Shown: positions 1 through 7,699 of the stretch, one piece after another | Numbering within the stretch: the first letter of the stretch is position 1 | Layout: each line of letters opens with the position of its first letter | Origin: Spirilliplanes yamanashiensis | Lineage (GTDB): Bacteria > Actinomycetota > Actinomycetes > Mycobacteriales > Micromonosporaceae | DNA length: 64,000 bases | Direction of reading: 5' to 3' | Assembly (NCBI RefSeq): GCF_016863475.1 | Contig: NZ_BOOY01000033.1 | Span: forward strand, 62,001-126,000 | Program-made: the position numbers and the translations under genes | The notes under the pieces: generated by a model | The model's database searches: none | What the model was told of the DNA's origin: nothing | What the model saw: the letters and a program-made list of their open reading frames with translations, nothing else

Positions 1-967
1 CCAGGTCGAGGGCGTACCCGGTGAGCCGCAGCGACTTGGCGCGGATCGCCGCGATGCCCGCCCGCTCGATCAGGTCGAGGCTCGCCGCGAGCGGCACCAT
101 GCCCAGGATCGGCGGGGTGCCGCTGATCAGGGCGCGGGCGCCGGGGGCGGGCACGTGCTCGGGGCCCATCGCGAACGGCTCGGCGGTGCCCAGCCAGCCG
201 CGGATCGGCTGGCGCACGTCGAGCCCGGCCCGCACGTACGCGTACGCGGGCGCGCCCGGCCCGCCGTTGAGGTACTTGTACGTGCACCCGGCGGCCAGGT
301 CGGCGCCCCAGTCGTCGAGCGCCACCTCGACGGAGCCGCCGGAGTGGCTGAGGTCCCACAGCGTCAGCGCCCCCGCGTCGTGGGCGATACGGGTGATGGC
401 GGCCGCGTCGGCGATCCAGCCCGACCGGTACGCCACGTGGCTGAAGCTGACCAGCGCCGTGTCCGGGCCCACCGCGGCGGCCACCTGCTCGGGGCGGATC
501 CCCTCGGCCGGGTCGGTCTCGATCCAGTCCAGGTGCAGGCCGCGCTCGGCGGCGACGCCGGCCAGCACGTACCGGTCGGTGGGGAAGTTGTCGGTGTCCA
601 GCACGATGCGGGTGCGCCCGGGGCGGGCGTCGACGGCGGCCCGGGCCAGCTTGTAGAGCAGCACGGTGGTGGAGTCGGCGACGACGACCTGGCCGGCGGC
701 GGCGCCCAGCACGGCCCGGCCCAGCCGGTCACCGAGCGTCTGCGGCCAGTCCAGCCAGCCGTCGGTCCACCCGCGGATGAGCCGGCCGGCCCACTCGTCG
801 GCGACGAACGCGGCGAGCCGCTCGGCCGCGGCCCGGGGCGGGCGGCCCAGCGAGTTGCCGTCGAGGTAGGCGAGCACGTCGCCGCTGGGCAGGAACTCGT
901 CGCGGAACCCGGCCAGGGGGTCGCCCCGGTCGAGCTCGTCCGCTCTGTCGCGCGCACCGTCGGTCAC
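1..967 (-). CDS. kynU: Kynureninase, C-terminus cut by the window edge
   Basis: A PLP-dependent hydrolase that cleaves kynurenine to anthranilate and alanine (tryptophan catabolism or supply of anthranilate-derived metabolites). The 322 visible residues have the class V aminotransferase fold signature: an early YLDGNSLGRPP substrate-pocket segment, WDLSHSGG carrying the Asp that contacts the PLP ring nitrogen, and CTYKYLNGGPG carrying the Schiff-base lysine. The family is usually 400-420 aa, so roughly 80-100 C-terminal residues lie left of base 1. GTG at 967 was chosen because it precedes the conserved N-terminus and the upstream gene diverges from 1035. The start has no obvious Shine-Dalgarno. 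No other kyn gene is visible in the window, so pathway partners are unknown. Confidence 0.93.
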   Translation of the reverse strand, partial: MTDGARDRADELDRGDPLAGFRDEFLPSGDVLAYLDGNSLGRPPRAAAERLAAFVADEWAGRLIRGWTDGWLDWPQTLGDRLGRAVLGAAAGQVVVADSTTVLLYKLARAAVDARPGRTRIVLDTDNFPTDRYVLAGVAAERGLHLDWIETDPAEGIRPEQVAAAVGPDTALVSFSHVAYRSGWIADAAAITRIAHDAGALTLWDLSHSGGSVEVALDDWGADLAAGCTYKYLNGGPGAPAYAYVRAGLDVRQPIRGWLGTAEPFAMGPEHVPAPGARALISGTPPILGMVPLAASLDLIERAGIAAIRAKSLRLTGYALDL

Positions 968-1021
968 GACTCACCAGCATCGCGGCCCTTACGCCGCGGG
1001 GCAAGCGTTGCGCGGCGGCGC

Positions 1022-1027
1022 TACCGT
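1022..1027 (+). promoter_or_regulatory. -10 element of a leaderless promoter
   Basis: TACCGT ends 7 nt before the GTG at 1035. A TAnnnT hexamer at this distance puts the transcription start on the first base of the start codon, as is common in actinomycetes; no Shine-Dalgarno is present. Confidence 0.6.
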
Positions 1028-1034
1028 TCGCGTC

Positions 1035-1298
1035 GTGCTGGTCGCGGTGCTGTGGCTCGGGGCGTTCGTCGGTGGTCTCGCCGACGTGTCCCCCGCCGCC
1101 GTGCTGACCGGGGCGCTGGTGCTGCTGGTGGCCGCCGTCGCGGCCCGCGCCGTGCTGCGCGCGGCGGCGGGCGGCGCCCGGCCGTGGGTGGCGGCGCGGC
1201 ACCGGCAGCGCGCCGCGGGCGTGCCCCGGCACCGCGACCCCGACGCGGCGGGCCGCTCGCGCCCCCGGGCCCCGGCGGCGGTCCCGGCGACCCCCTGA
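1035..1298 (+). CDS. Small membrane protein upstream of a YidC paralogue
   Basis: Predicted 87-aa protein. Residues about 3-45 are hydrophobic (two likely membrane segments around VAVLWLGAFVGGLADV and LTGALVLLVAAVAARAVL), followed by a basic, proline-rich cytoplasmic tail. An upstream TTG at 1008 is in frame, but GTG 1035 sits exactly downstream of a leaderless -10 and is preferred. It is followed after about 70 nt by a YidC/Oxa1-like insertase gene on the same strand. Small membrane proteins of this look are often found beside short YidC paralogues in actinomycetes (recollection, possibly the DUF6412 family). The function is unknown; a role in membrane protein insertion is only suggested by position. 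Confidence 0.65.
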   Translation: MLVAVLWLGAFVGGLADVSPAAVLTGALVLLVAAVAARAVLRAAAGGARPWVAARHRQRAAGVPRHRDPDAAGRSRPRAPAAVPATP

Positions 1299-1367
1299 CC
1301 CGCCCCGCGGCGGGCGCGGTCGCCCTCAGGATCCGTCCTGTTTGACCGCCGCCCGAGGAGCACCCCC

Positions 1368-2026
1368 GTGTCCATTCCCGTGCTGGACGACGTCGTCGCC
1401 GCCGTGTCCCCCCTGATCGAGAGCCTGTCCCACCTGACCGGCGGCCCGGCCGCCGCCATCGTGCTGTGCACGGCCGCGCTGCGGCTGGCGCTGCTGCCGC
1501 TGACCCTCGCGGCCGTGCGCGGCGAACGCGCCCGCGCCGCCCTCGCCCCGCGCGCCGCCGAACTGCGCCGCGCCCACGCCGACGACCCCGCCCGCTACGC
1601 CGCCGAGCTGACCGCCCTGCACCGCGACGCCGGGGTGTCGCTGTTCGCGGGGGTGCTGCCGATGCTGGCGCAGGCGCCGTTCCTCCTGCTCTGGTACCGG
1701 ATCTTCAGCACCGGCCTGCTGTCCGGCACGCTGCTCGGCGCGCCGCTGTCGGCCCACCTGACCGCCGCCCCGCTGGCGTTCCTGCCGCTGGTGGCGGTCC
1801 TGGTCGCCCTCGGGGTCGTCACGGCGTGGCGGTCCCGCCGCGTCGCGGCGGCCACCGGCAACCCGCCGCCGCCGGCGCTGATCGCGGCGCTGCCGCTGCT
1901 GAGCGCGGTGACGGCGCTGTTCCTGCCACTGGCCGCCGCCCTCTACCTGACGACGACGGTCGCCTGGAGCACCGGCGAGTCGTTCGCACTGCGCCGCGGT
2001 CTGCCCGCCCGGTCCGCGCCGGCCGG

Positions 2027-2030
<4 letters not shown>
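1368..2030 (+). CDS. YidC/Oxa1-family membrane protein insertase, short paralogue
   Basis: Predicted 220-aa polytopic membrane protein that would help insert or fold proteins in the cytoplasmic membrane. It has an N-terminal membrane segment (about residues 25-45), an arginine/alanine-rich cytoplasmic hairpin (about 48-85) typical of the YidC C1 loop, and then four hydrophobic segments, including [17 protein letters not shown] and [24 protein letters not shown]. It lacks the large periplasmic domain, and the C-terminal tail is short. It is smaller than the main actinobacterial YidC (over 300 aa), so this is a second copy. GTG 1368 has GAGGAG about 10 nt upstream. The stop codon shares four bases with the convergent thiolase stop. 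Confidence 0.85.
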
Positions 2031-3229
<1,199 letters not shown>

Positions 3230-3237
3230 GACTCGGC

Positions 3238-3243
3238 AGCTTA
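3238..3243 (-). promoter_or_regulatory. Possible leaderless -10 of the thiolase gene
   Basis: TAAGCT on the minus strand with 8 nt to the ATG at 3229. The gap is slightly longer than the 6-7 nt seen at most other leaderless starts in this window. Confidence 0.4.
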
Positions 3244-3307
3244 CGCCGAACGGGCGGCCCGCCGCAGTGGCGGACCGCCCGTGGCCGGCTGCCGTGCCGC
3301 GCCCACG

Positions 3308-3538
3308 TCAGCGGTGGGCGATCGCGGAACGCCGGCGCGCGGCCTGCTCCTGGAGGATCTCCTCCATCTCGCGGATGTCCTCGGCGCTGTGCCGGCTCAT
3401 CAGCATCTCCAGCTCGGCCAGCTCGGCCGGGGTGGTGTAGCCGGCGAGCTCACGCTCGAGGCGGCGCCGCTCGTCGCGGCGGGCGCGGTGCGCGTCCAGG
3501 TCGGCGCGCAGTCCGTTCAGTGCGGTGGCGATGCTCAT
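3308..3538 (-). CDS. Small charged, probably helical protein, unknown function
   Basis: 76-aa protein with no membrane segment. Nearly all of it is predicted helix rich in Glu, Arg, Leu and Ala (RRDERRRLERELAG, then EMLMSRHSAEDIREMEEIL), suggesting a coiled coil or helical hairpin. ATG 3538 is preceded by AGGTGAGGA, a good ribosome binding site that also contains the stop codon of the upstream small ORF (3550). The two are therefore probably cotranscribed and translationally coupled. I do not recognise the family. A longer in-frame extension to 3688 exists but lacks a ribosome site and overlaps the neighbour. Confidence 0.7.
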   Translation of the reverse strand: MSIATALNGLRADLDAHRARRDERRRLERELAGYTTPAELAELEMLMSRHSAEDIREMEEILQEQAARRRSAIAHR

Positions 3539-3549
3539 CGGTGTTGTCC

Positions 3550-3714
3550 TCACCTTTCGTCGGGGCGCCGGTACGACGCGGGGAAGTGCGGGTTGAAATG
3601 GAAGGCCGTCCAGTCGTCCAGCCATTTTCCGAAGCGGCGCACAGGCCACTCCTTCCAGGTCGGTGCAGGATTGCCCGGCGGTGGCCACGTTGCCTCGCCG
3701 TCCCTGTCAACCAT
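3550..3714 (-). CDS. Small Trp/Phe-rich protein coupled to the next gene, unknown function
   Basis: Predicted 54-aa protein with an unusual aromatic composition. The core FGKWLDDWTAFHFNPHFPAS and surrounding WPPP and WKEWPVRRF segments look too specific for a chance reading frame. It ends 11 nt before the next small gene, and its TGA lies inside that gene's Shine-Dalgarno. ATG 3714 is preferred; an upstream GTG at 3792 would add 26 residues, including a TTA codon and an AT-rich stretch that looks like promoter DNA. No strong ribosome site is seen at 3714. Family not recognised. Conservation across relatives would be the test of reality. Confidence 0.5.
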   Translation of the reverse strand: MVDRDGEATWPPPGNPAPTWKEWPVRRFGKWLDDWTAFHFNPHFPASYRRPDER

Positions 3715-3857
3715 CCGGGTTCTGCGTTGCGATGCCACGACTAAATAGTTAAAGGCGGGCGACGACACATTCTCGGCAGTGGTGCGCGCCACGTTTTCCG
3801 GGTTATTTCTCAGGTCCGAAACAATGCGGTGACAATGCCCGCCGGCGGGACCGCCGG

Positions 3858-3863
3858 TACGGT
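3858..3863 (+). promoter_or_regulatory. -10 element of a leaderless promoter
   Basis: TACGGT ends 6 nt before the ATG at 3870, with no Shine-Dalgarno. Confidence 0.65.
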
Positions 3864-3869
3864 GGCGGC

Positions 3870-4775
3870 ATGAAGGTCGGGATCGGGTTACCGGTGTCCG
3901 GGGCGTGGGCGCAGCCCGCGTCGGTGGTGCGCGTCGCGGAGCTGGCGGAGTCGCTCGGCTACCACAGCGTGTGGACGTTCCAGCGGCTGCTGGTGGGCCG
4001 CGACCAGGACCTCGACCCGGTGTACCGCAGCGTGCTCGACCCGATGACGGCGCTGGCGTACGTGGCCGCCCGCACGTCGCGGGTGCGCCTGGGCGTCGCG
4101 GTGGTCAACGCGCCGATGGTGCACCCGGTGCCGCTGGCGAAGCAGGCGGGCACCCTCGACGTGCTGTCCGGCGGCCGGCTCGACCTGGGGCTGGGCACCG
4201 GCTGGTCGGAGGTGGAGTTCGCGGCGACGGGCAGCTCCCCGGAGCGCCGGGGGGCGCTGCTGGAGGAGTACCTGGCGGTGCTGCGCACCCTGTTCGCCGA
4301 CGACGTGAGCGCGTTCGACGGCGAGTTCTACCGGCTGCCGCCGAGCCGGATGCGGCCGCTGCCGGTGCAGCCGGGCGGCCCGCCGGTGCTGCTGGGCGGC
4401 ACGGCCGACGCGGCGCTGCGCCGGGCCGGCCGGGCGAGCGCCGGGTGGATCAGCGGCAGCACGGCCAGCCTGGAGCAGATCACGCGCGGGGTGCGGGTGG
4501 TGCGCGAGGCGGCGGAGCGGGCCGGCCGCGACCCGGCCGCGGTGCGGGTGGCCTGCCGGGGCACCCTGCACCTGGGCGAGCCGCAGCCGGACCGGCCGCT
4601 GTCGGGCTCGTACGAGCAGGTCCGCGCGGGCGCGGCGGAGCTGGCCGCCCGGGGCGTCGACGAGCTGTTCTACGACCTGAACTGGGACCCGCTGATCGGG
4701 TCCCCGGACGCGGACCCGGAGGCGGCCGTGGAGCGGGCCGCGGAGATCATCACCACACTGGCTCCGGGCGGCTGA
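3870..4775 (+). CDS. LLM-class F420-dependent oxidoreductase
   Basis: 301-aa luciferase-like monooxygenase-fold enzyme (TIM barrel) of the kind that uses reduced coenzyme F420 in actinomycetes. Visible family features are the N-terminal KVGIGLPVSG strand, RLGVAVVNAPMVHPVPLAKQ, the LDVLSGGRLDLGLGTGWSEVEF signature (about residues 91-112) and PVLLGGTADAALRRAGR, a typical phosphate-binding segment. The substrate cannot be predicted. ATG 3870 is at the beginning of the fold and directly behind a leaderless -10. It stands alone; the next gene on the strand has its own ribosome site after 104 nt. Confidence 0.9.
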   Translation: MKVGIGLPVSGAWAQPASVVRVAELAESLGYHSVWTFQRLLVGRDQDLDPVYRSVLDPMTALAYVAARTSRVRLGVAVVNAPMVHPVPLAKQAGTLDVLSGGRLDLGLGTGWSEVEFAATGSSPERRGALLEEYLAVLRTLFADDVSAFDGEFYRLPPSRMRPLPVQPGGPPVLLGGTADAALRRAGRASAGWISGSTASLEQITRGVRVVREAAERAGRDPAAVRVACRGTLHLGEPQPDRPLSGSYEQVRAGAAELAARGVDELFYDLNWDPLIGSPDADPEAAVERAAEIITTLAPGG

Positions 4776-4879
4776 GCGCGAACCGACGCAGGCCTCGTAC
4801 TTTCGGTTGGTCACCGCTCCATCGTTCAGCTAGCTTCGTTGCCGGTAGACAAACATTCCACCAGGCAAGGGAGCGGCCC

Positions 4880-5665
4880 GTGAGCGTGACCACGACGCAC
4901 GTCGACTCGTACCGCGACGCCGAGGAGCTGCAGGCCGACGAGCTGATGCAGCAGCTGGCGACACTGCCCGCCGGCACGCCGGGCCGCGAGCGACTGCGGG
5001 CCCGCGCCATCGAGGCCTGGGTGCCGATGGCCAACCGCCTCGCCCGCCGCTTCTCCGGCCGCGGCGAGCCGTCCGACGACCTGCAGCAGACCGCGATGGT
5101 CGGGCTCATCAAGGCCGTCGACCGCTACGACGCCGACCGCGGCATCGACTTCGCCGCCTACGCCATCCCCACCATCATCGGCGAGATCAAGCGCCACTTC
5201 CGCGACCGCACCTGGTCCGTCCGCGTCCCCCGCCGCCTCCAGGAACTGCGCCTGGCCATCAACGACGCCAACAACGTCCTCACCCACACCCTCGGCCGCG
5301 CCCCCACCGTCGCCGACATCGCGGCGCACCTCGGCGTCACCGAGGAAGAGGTGCTCGAAGGCCTCGAAGGCGCCCGCGCCTACCAGGCCACCTCCCTGGC
5401 CACCCCCACCGGCGGCGACACCGGCACCATGGAACTCGGCGACACCCTCGGCGAGGACGACCACGGCTTCGCACTGGCCGAGCTGCGCCTCGACCTCGGC
5501 CCCGCCATGGCCACCCTCGACGAGCGCGAACGCCGCATCCTCACCCTGCGCTTCTACGGCAACCAGACCCAGACCCAGATCGCCGAGCAGATCGGCATCT
5601 CCCAGATGCACGTCTCACGCCTGATCACCCGCGCCCTCGGCAAGCTGCGCACCCAGCTGGCGTGA
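4880..5665 (+). CDS. RNA polymerase sigma factor, SigB/SigF type (group 3 sigma-70)
   Basis: 261-aa alternative sigma factor. Region 2 is clear in RGEPSDDLQQTAMVGLIKAVDRYD followed by GIDFAAYAIPTIIGEIKRHF, the hallmark of the SigB/SigF stress and sporulation family. Region 3 (HTLGRAPTVADIAAHLGV) and region 4 with its helix-turn-helix (TQTQIAEQIGISQMHVSRLI) follow. GTG 4880 has AAGGGAG 8 nt upstream; GTG 4886 is a possible alternative. No anti-sigma or anti-anti-sigma gene is adjacent, which is common for the multiple SigF paralogues of filamentous actinomycetes. Confidence 0.93.
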   Translation: MSVTTTHVDSYRDAEELQADELMQQLATLPAGTPGRERLRARAIEAWVPMANRLARRFSGRGEPSDDLQQTAMVGLIKAVDRYDADRGIDFAAYAIPTIIGEIKRHFRDRTWSVRVPRRLQELRLAINDANNVLTHTLGRAPTVADIAAHLGVTEEEVLEGLEGARAYQATSLATPTGGDTGTMELGDTLGEDDHGFALAELRLDLGPAMATLDERERRILTLRFYGNQTQTQIAEQIGISQMHVSRLITRALGKLRTQLA

Positions 5666-5679
5666 CCCGCCGGCGCCGC

Positions 5680-5695
5680 CGGCCCCACGGGGCCG
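5680..5695 (+). terminator. Possible terminator hairpin after the sigma gene
   Basis: CGGCCC-CACG-GGGCCG, 15 nt after the stop codon. It is short, very GC-rich and has no U-tract, as often seen in actinomycetes. It is immediately followed by the promoter of the next gene. Confidence 0.4.
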
Positions 5696-5701
5696 CGGCG
5701 C

Positions 5702-5707
5702 TAGGGT
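5702..5707 (+). promoter_or_regulatory. -10 element of a leaderless promoter
   Basis: TAGGGT ends 6 nt before ATG 5714. Confidence 0.65.
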
Positions 5708-5713
5708 CCGGTC

Positions 5714-5914
5714 ATGCATGACGAGGGCGTGGACTTCCCCCGGGCCGCCGGCCGGCCCGCCCGCCGGGCGCTCGCCGCCGTGGGCCTGCGCGAGCTGGCC
5801 CAGGTGGCCGGGCGATCCCGCGCCGAGCTGCTGGCGATCCACGGCGTCGGGCCCCGGGCGCTGGACGCCATCGAGGCGGCGCTGGCGGAGCGCGGGCTGC
5901 GGCCGCTCACCTGA
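5714..5914 (+). CDS. Helix-hairpin-helix mini-protein
   Basis: 66-aa protein made almost entirely of a helix-hairpin-helix unit like the C-terminal domain of RNA polymerase alpha. The segment RALAAVGLRELAQVAGRSR leads into ELLAIHGVGPRALDAIEAAL, where the hairpin is HGVGPRA. Such units bind the DNA or RNA backbone without sequence preference, or act as protein contacts. The start is fixed by a leaderless -10. It is flanked by a sigma gene and a convergent membrane protein gene; being next to the sigma gene may be coincidence because it has its own promoter. Function unknown. Confidence 0.75.
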   Translation: MHDEGVDFPRAAGRPARRALAAVGLRELAQVAGRSRAELLAIHGVGPRALDAIEAALAERGLRPLT

Positions 5915-5921
5915 GCGGCGG

Positions 5922-6563
5922 TCAGCGCCAGCCGGGCGGCGCCGGCGGGCGGCGGTTGTCGCTGAGGCCCGGCAGCAGCGTCAGGGCCGCCGCGATCGGC
6001 CCCACCACCACGGCCAGGTACATGAAGAACAGGCCCAGGTCCGCGCCCGCCGCCACCACGAGCAGGCCGAACACCCCGCCGACCAGTGCGGTGCCGACGG
6101 CGACCACGGCGGCCACCGCCTTCTGCGCGCCCGTCCACCGCGGGGAGCCCATCGCCACCAGCAGGCCGGACAGCGGACCCACCACCGGCAGCAGCACGGC
6201 CCCGCCGGTCAGCAGGGCGATGGCCGTGTACTCGGAGGCGCGCGACTCGCCCCGCGGCGCCGGCGGGCGCGGCGCCGGCGGTGGCGGCCGGAGCGGGCCG
6301 GTCAGGTGCACCGGCATGCGGCCGCGGCGGGCCGCCGCCACCAGGGACTCCGGCGGGCCGAGCAGGCGCAGCACGTACTCCGGGTCGTCGCCCGGGCCGG
6401 TGCGGCGCAGCGCGATGTAGTCGGCCACGACGCCCATCAGCTCGTCGCGGGTGTCCGGGGTCAGCTCCTCGGCGGCCGCCCACAGCGCGGCCAGGTAGTC
6501 CAGCACGAGGACGTCGGTGTGGGCGAGCGGCGCCGGGACCGGCCGGTGATCTGCTGTCGTCAT
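5922..6563 (-). CDS. HAAS/DUF1700-like membrane protein
   Basis: 213-aa protein. The N-terminal ~85 residues are soluble and helical, with LDYLAALWAAAEELTPDTRDELMGVVADYI and YVLRLLGPPESLVAAAR, matching the short HAAS-type (DUF1700-like) alpha-helical domain. A proline-rich linker (PPPPAPRPPAPRG) leads to four hydrophobic segments: AIALLTGGAVLLPVVGPLSG, AVAAVVAVGTALVGGVFGLL, AGADLGLFFMYLAVVVG and PIAAALTLLPGL. Proteins of this type usually sit beside PadR regulators and have envelope-stress or sensing roles; no PadR gene is nearby. ATG 6563 was chosen as the only start before the helical domain. It converges with the HhH gene 8 nt away. Confidence 0.7.
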   Translation of the reverse strand: MTTADHRPVPAPLAHTDVLVLDYLAALWAAAEELTPDTRDELMGVVADYIALRRTGPGDDPEYVLRLLGPPESLVAAARRGRMPVHLTGPLRPPPPAPRPPAPRGESRASEYTAIALLTGGAVLLPVVGPLSGLLVAMGSPRWTGAQKAVAAVVAVGTALVGGVFGLLVVAAGADLGLFFMYLAVVVGPIAAALTLLPGLSDNRRPPAPPGWR

Positions 6564-6694
6564 CGTTCCCCCAGTGGTGGTGTGCGGTCCGCGCGGATGG
6601 CGACCAGCCTGCCCGGGGCGGGCGGCGACGCGTATCCGCCCGCGGACCGGAAACGCCCGCGCGGCCTCTGCCTTTCGGCCGATGCCCGGCCCTG

Positions 6695-7621
6695 CTAGGC
6701 GCCCAGCGCCAGGTCGGCGACCGTGTCGGCGCACCCCCACGACAGGGTCATGCCGGCGCCGCCGTGGCCGTACGCGTGCACCACCCGGGTGCCGCCGGCG
6801 GTCTCGCGCTCCACCCGCGGGCCACCCGTGCGGACCGGGCGCAGGCCGGTGCGCTCGGCCAGGACCGGCGCCCCGGCCAGCTCCGGGACCAGGGCGACGC
6901 ACCGGCGCACGATCGCCGCCGACACGGCCGGGTCCGGGCGCACGTCCCACTCCCCCGGCTCGTACGTGCCGCCGAGCACCACGTCGCGGGCGCGCGGGTG
7001 CACGTAGGTGACCGGGTCGCCTTCGGCGCGCACCGACACGTCGATGCCCGGGTTGGCGACCAGCACGACCCGGCCGCGGGCGGGGTGCACCGCCGCGTCG
7101 CCGCACAGCTCGCGGGCGGCCAGCCCGGTCGCGTTCACGACCACCGGGGCGGCGCCGGACAGCTCGGCGAGGCGGCGCACCCGGCGGCGCTCCACCCGGC
7201 CGCCCGCGGCGCTGACCCGGCCCGCCAGCCACGGCAGGTACGCGCCCATCTCGGCCAGCGGCGCGGTGAACCGGACCTCCGCGCCGGCCAGCACCACGCC
7301 GCCGGCGGCGGGCGCCCACCACGGCGCGGCGGCGGCCGGGGCGGCCAGCAGGTTCCGGGTCGGGTGCAGGGACACCCCGGGCACCCCGGTGGCCGCCTGC
7401 CGGGTGAACTCGGCGTACGTGGCGGCCGCCCACGACAGCACCCGCGGGTCCGGGTCGGTGCGGGTCGGGTACCAGACCGCGGCCGCCACCGACGACACGA
7501 CGTCCGCCGGGTCGTCCGCGGTCAGCACGGTCACCCGGGCGCCGCGCTCCAGCAGCCGCACCGCCGCGGTGAGCCCGACGACGCCCCCGCCCACCACGAT
7601 CACGTCCGTTGCGCCGGTCAC
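6695..7621 (-). CDS. D-amino-acid oxidase family FAD-dependent oxidoreductase
   Basis: 308-aa flavoprotein of the DAO family. The N-terminus holds the dinucleotide-binding motif VGGGVVGLTAAVRLLERG, followed by VSSVAAAVWYPTR and NATGLAARELCGD. The C-terminal FAD contact is YGHGGAGMTLSWGCADTVADL. Length and motif order fit D-amino-acid oxidases, which deaminate neutral D-amino acids to 2-oxo acids with release of hydrogen peroxide. GTG 7621 begins 5 codons before the flavin motif; a CACGAT hexamer 6 nt upstream could be a degenerate leaderless -10. It is divergent from the secreted hydrolase gene and has no cotranscribed partner. Confidence 0.87.
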   Translation of the reverse strand: MTGATDVIVVGGGVVGLTAAVRLLERGARVTVLTADDPADVVSSVAAAVWYPTRTDPDPRVLSWAAATYAEFTRQAATGVPGVSLHPTRNLLAAPAAAAPWWAPAAGGVVLAGAEVRFTAPLAEMGAYLPWLAGRVSAAGGRVERRRVRRLAELSGAAPVVVNATGLAARELCGDAAVHPARGRVVLVANPGIDVSVRAEGDPVTYVHPRARDVVLGGTYEPGEWDVRPDPAVSAAIVRRCVALVPELAGAPVLAERTGLRPVRTGGPRVERETAGGTRVVHAYGHGGAGMTLSWGCADTVADLALGA

Positions 7622-7662
7622 CCGGACATCGTGTCCCGGGCGGGGGGGTTGCGCGACAGTCC

Positions 7663-7668
7663 TATACA
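7663..7668 (+). promoter_or_regulatory. Candidate -10 of the secreted hydrolase gene
   Basis: TATACA lies 32 nt before ATG 7700 and 20 nt before the GGGGAGGA ribosome site. No convincing -35 at normal spacing is visible. Confidence 0.35.
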
Positions 7669-7699
7669 GAGTCCGGACATCGACGGGGAGGACTCTGTG

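Noticed and set aside
3550-3792. 80-residue version of the small Trp-rich gene, including a TTA codon (possible bldA dependence)
   Set aside because: The N-terminal 26 codons lie in AT-richer promoter-like DNA and have no ribosome site, so the TTA is probably not translated.
7649-7668. TTGCGC...TATACA as a full -35/-10 promoter of the hydrolase gene
   Set aside because: The spacer is only 8 bp, far from the usual 16-18; only the -10 is retained as a weak candidate.
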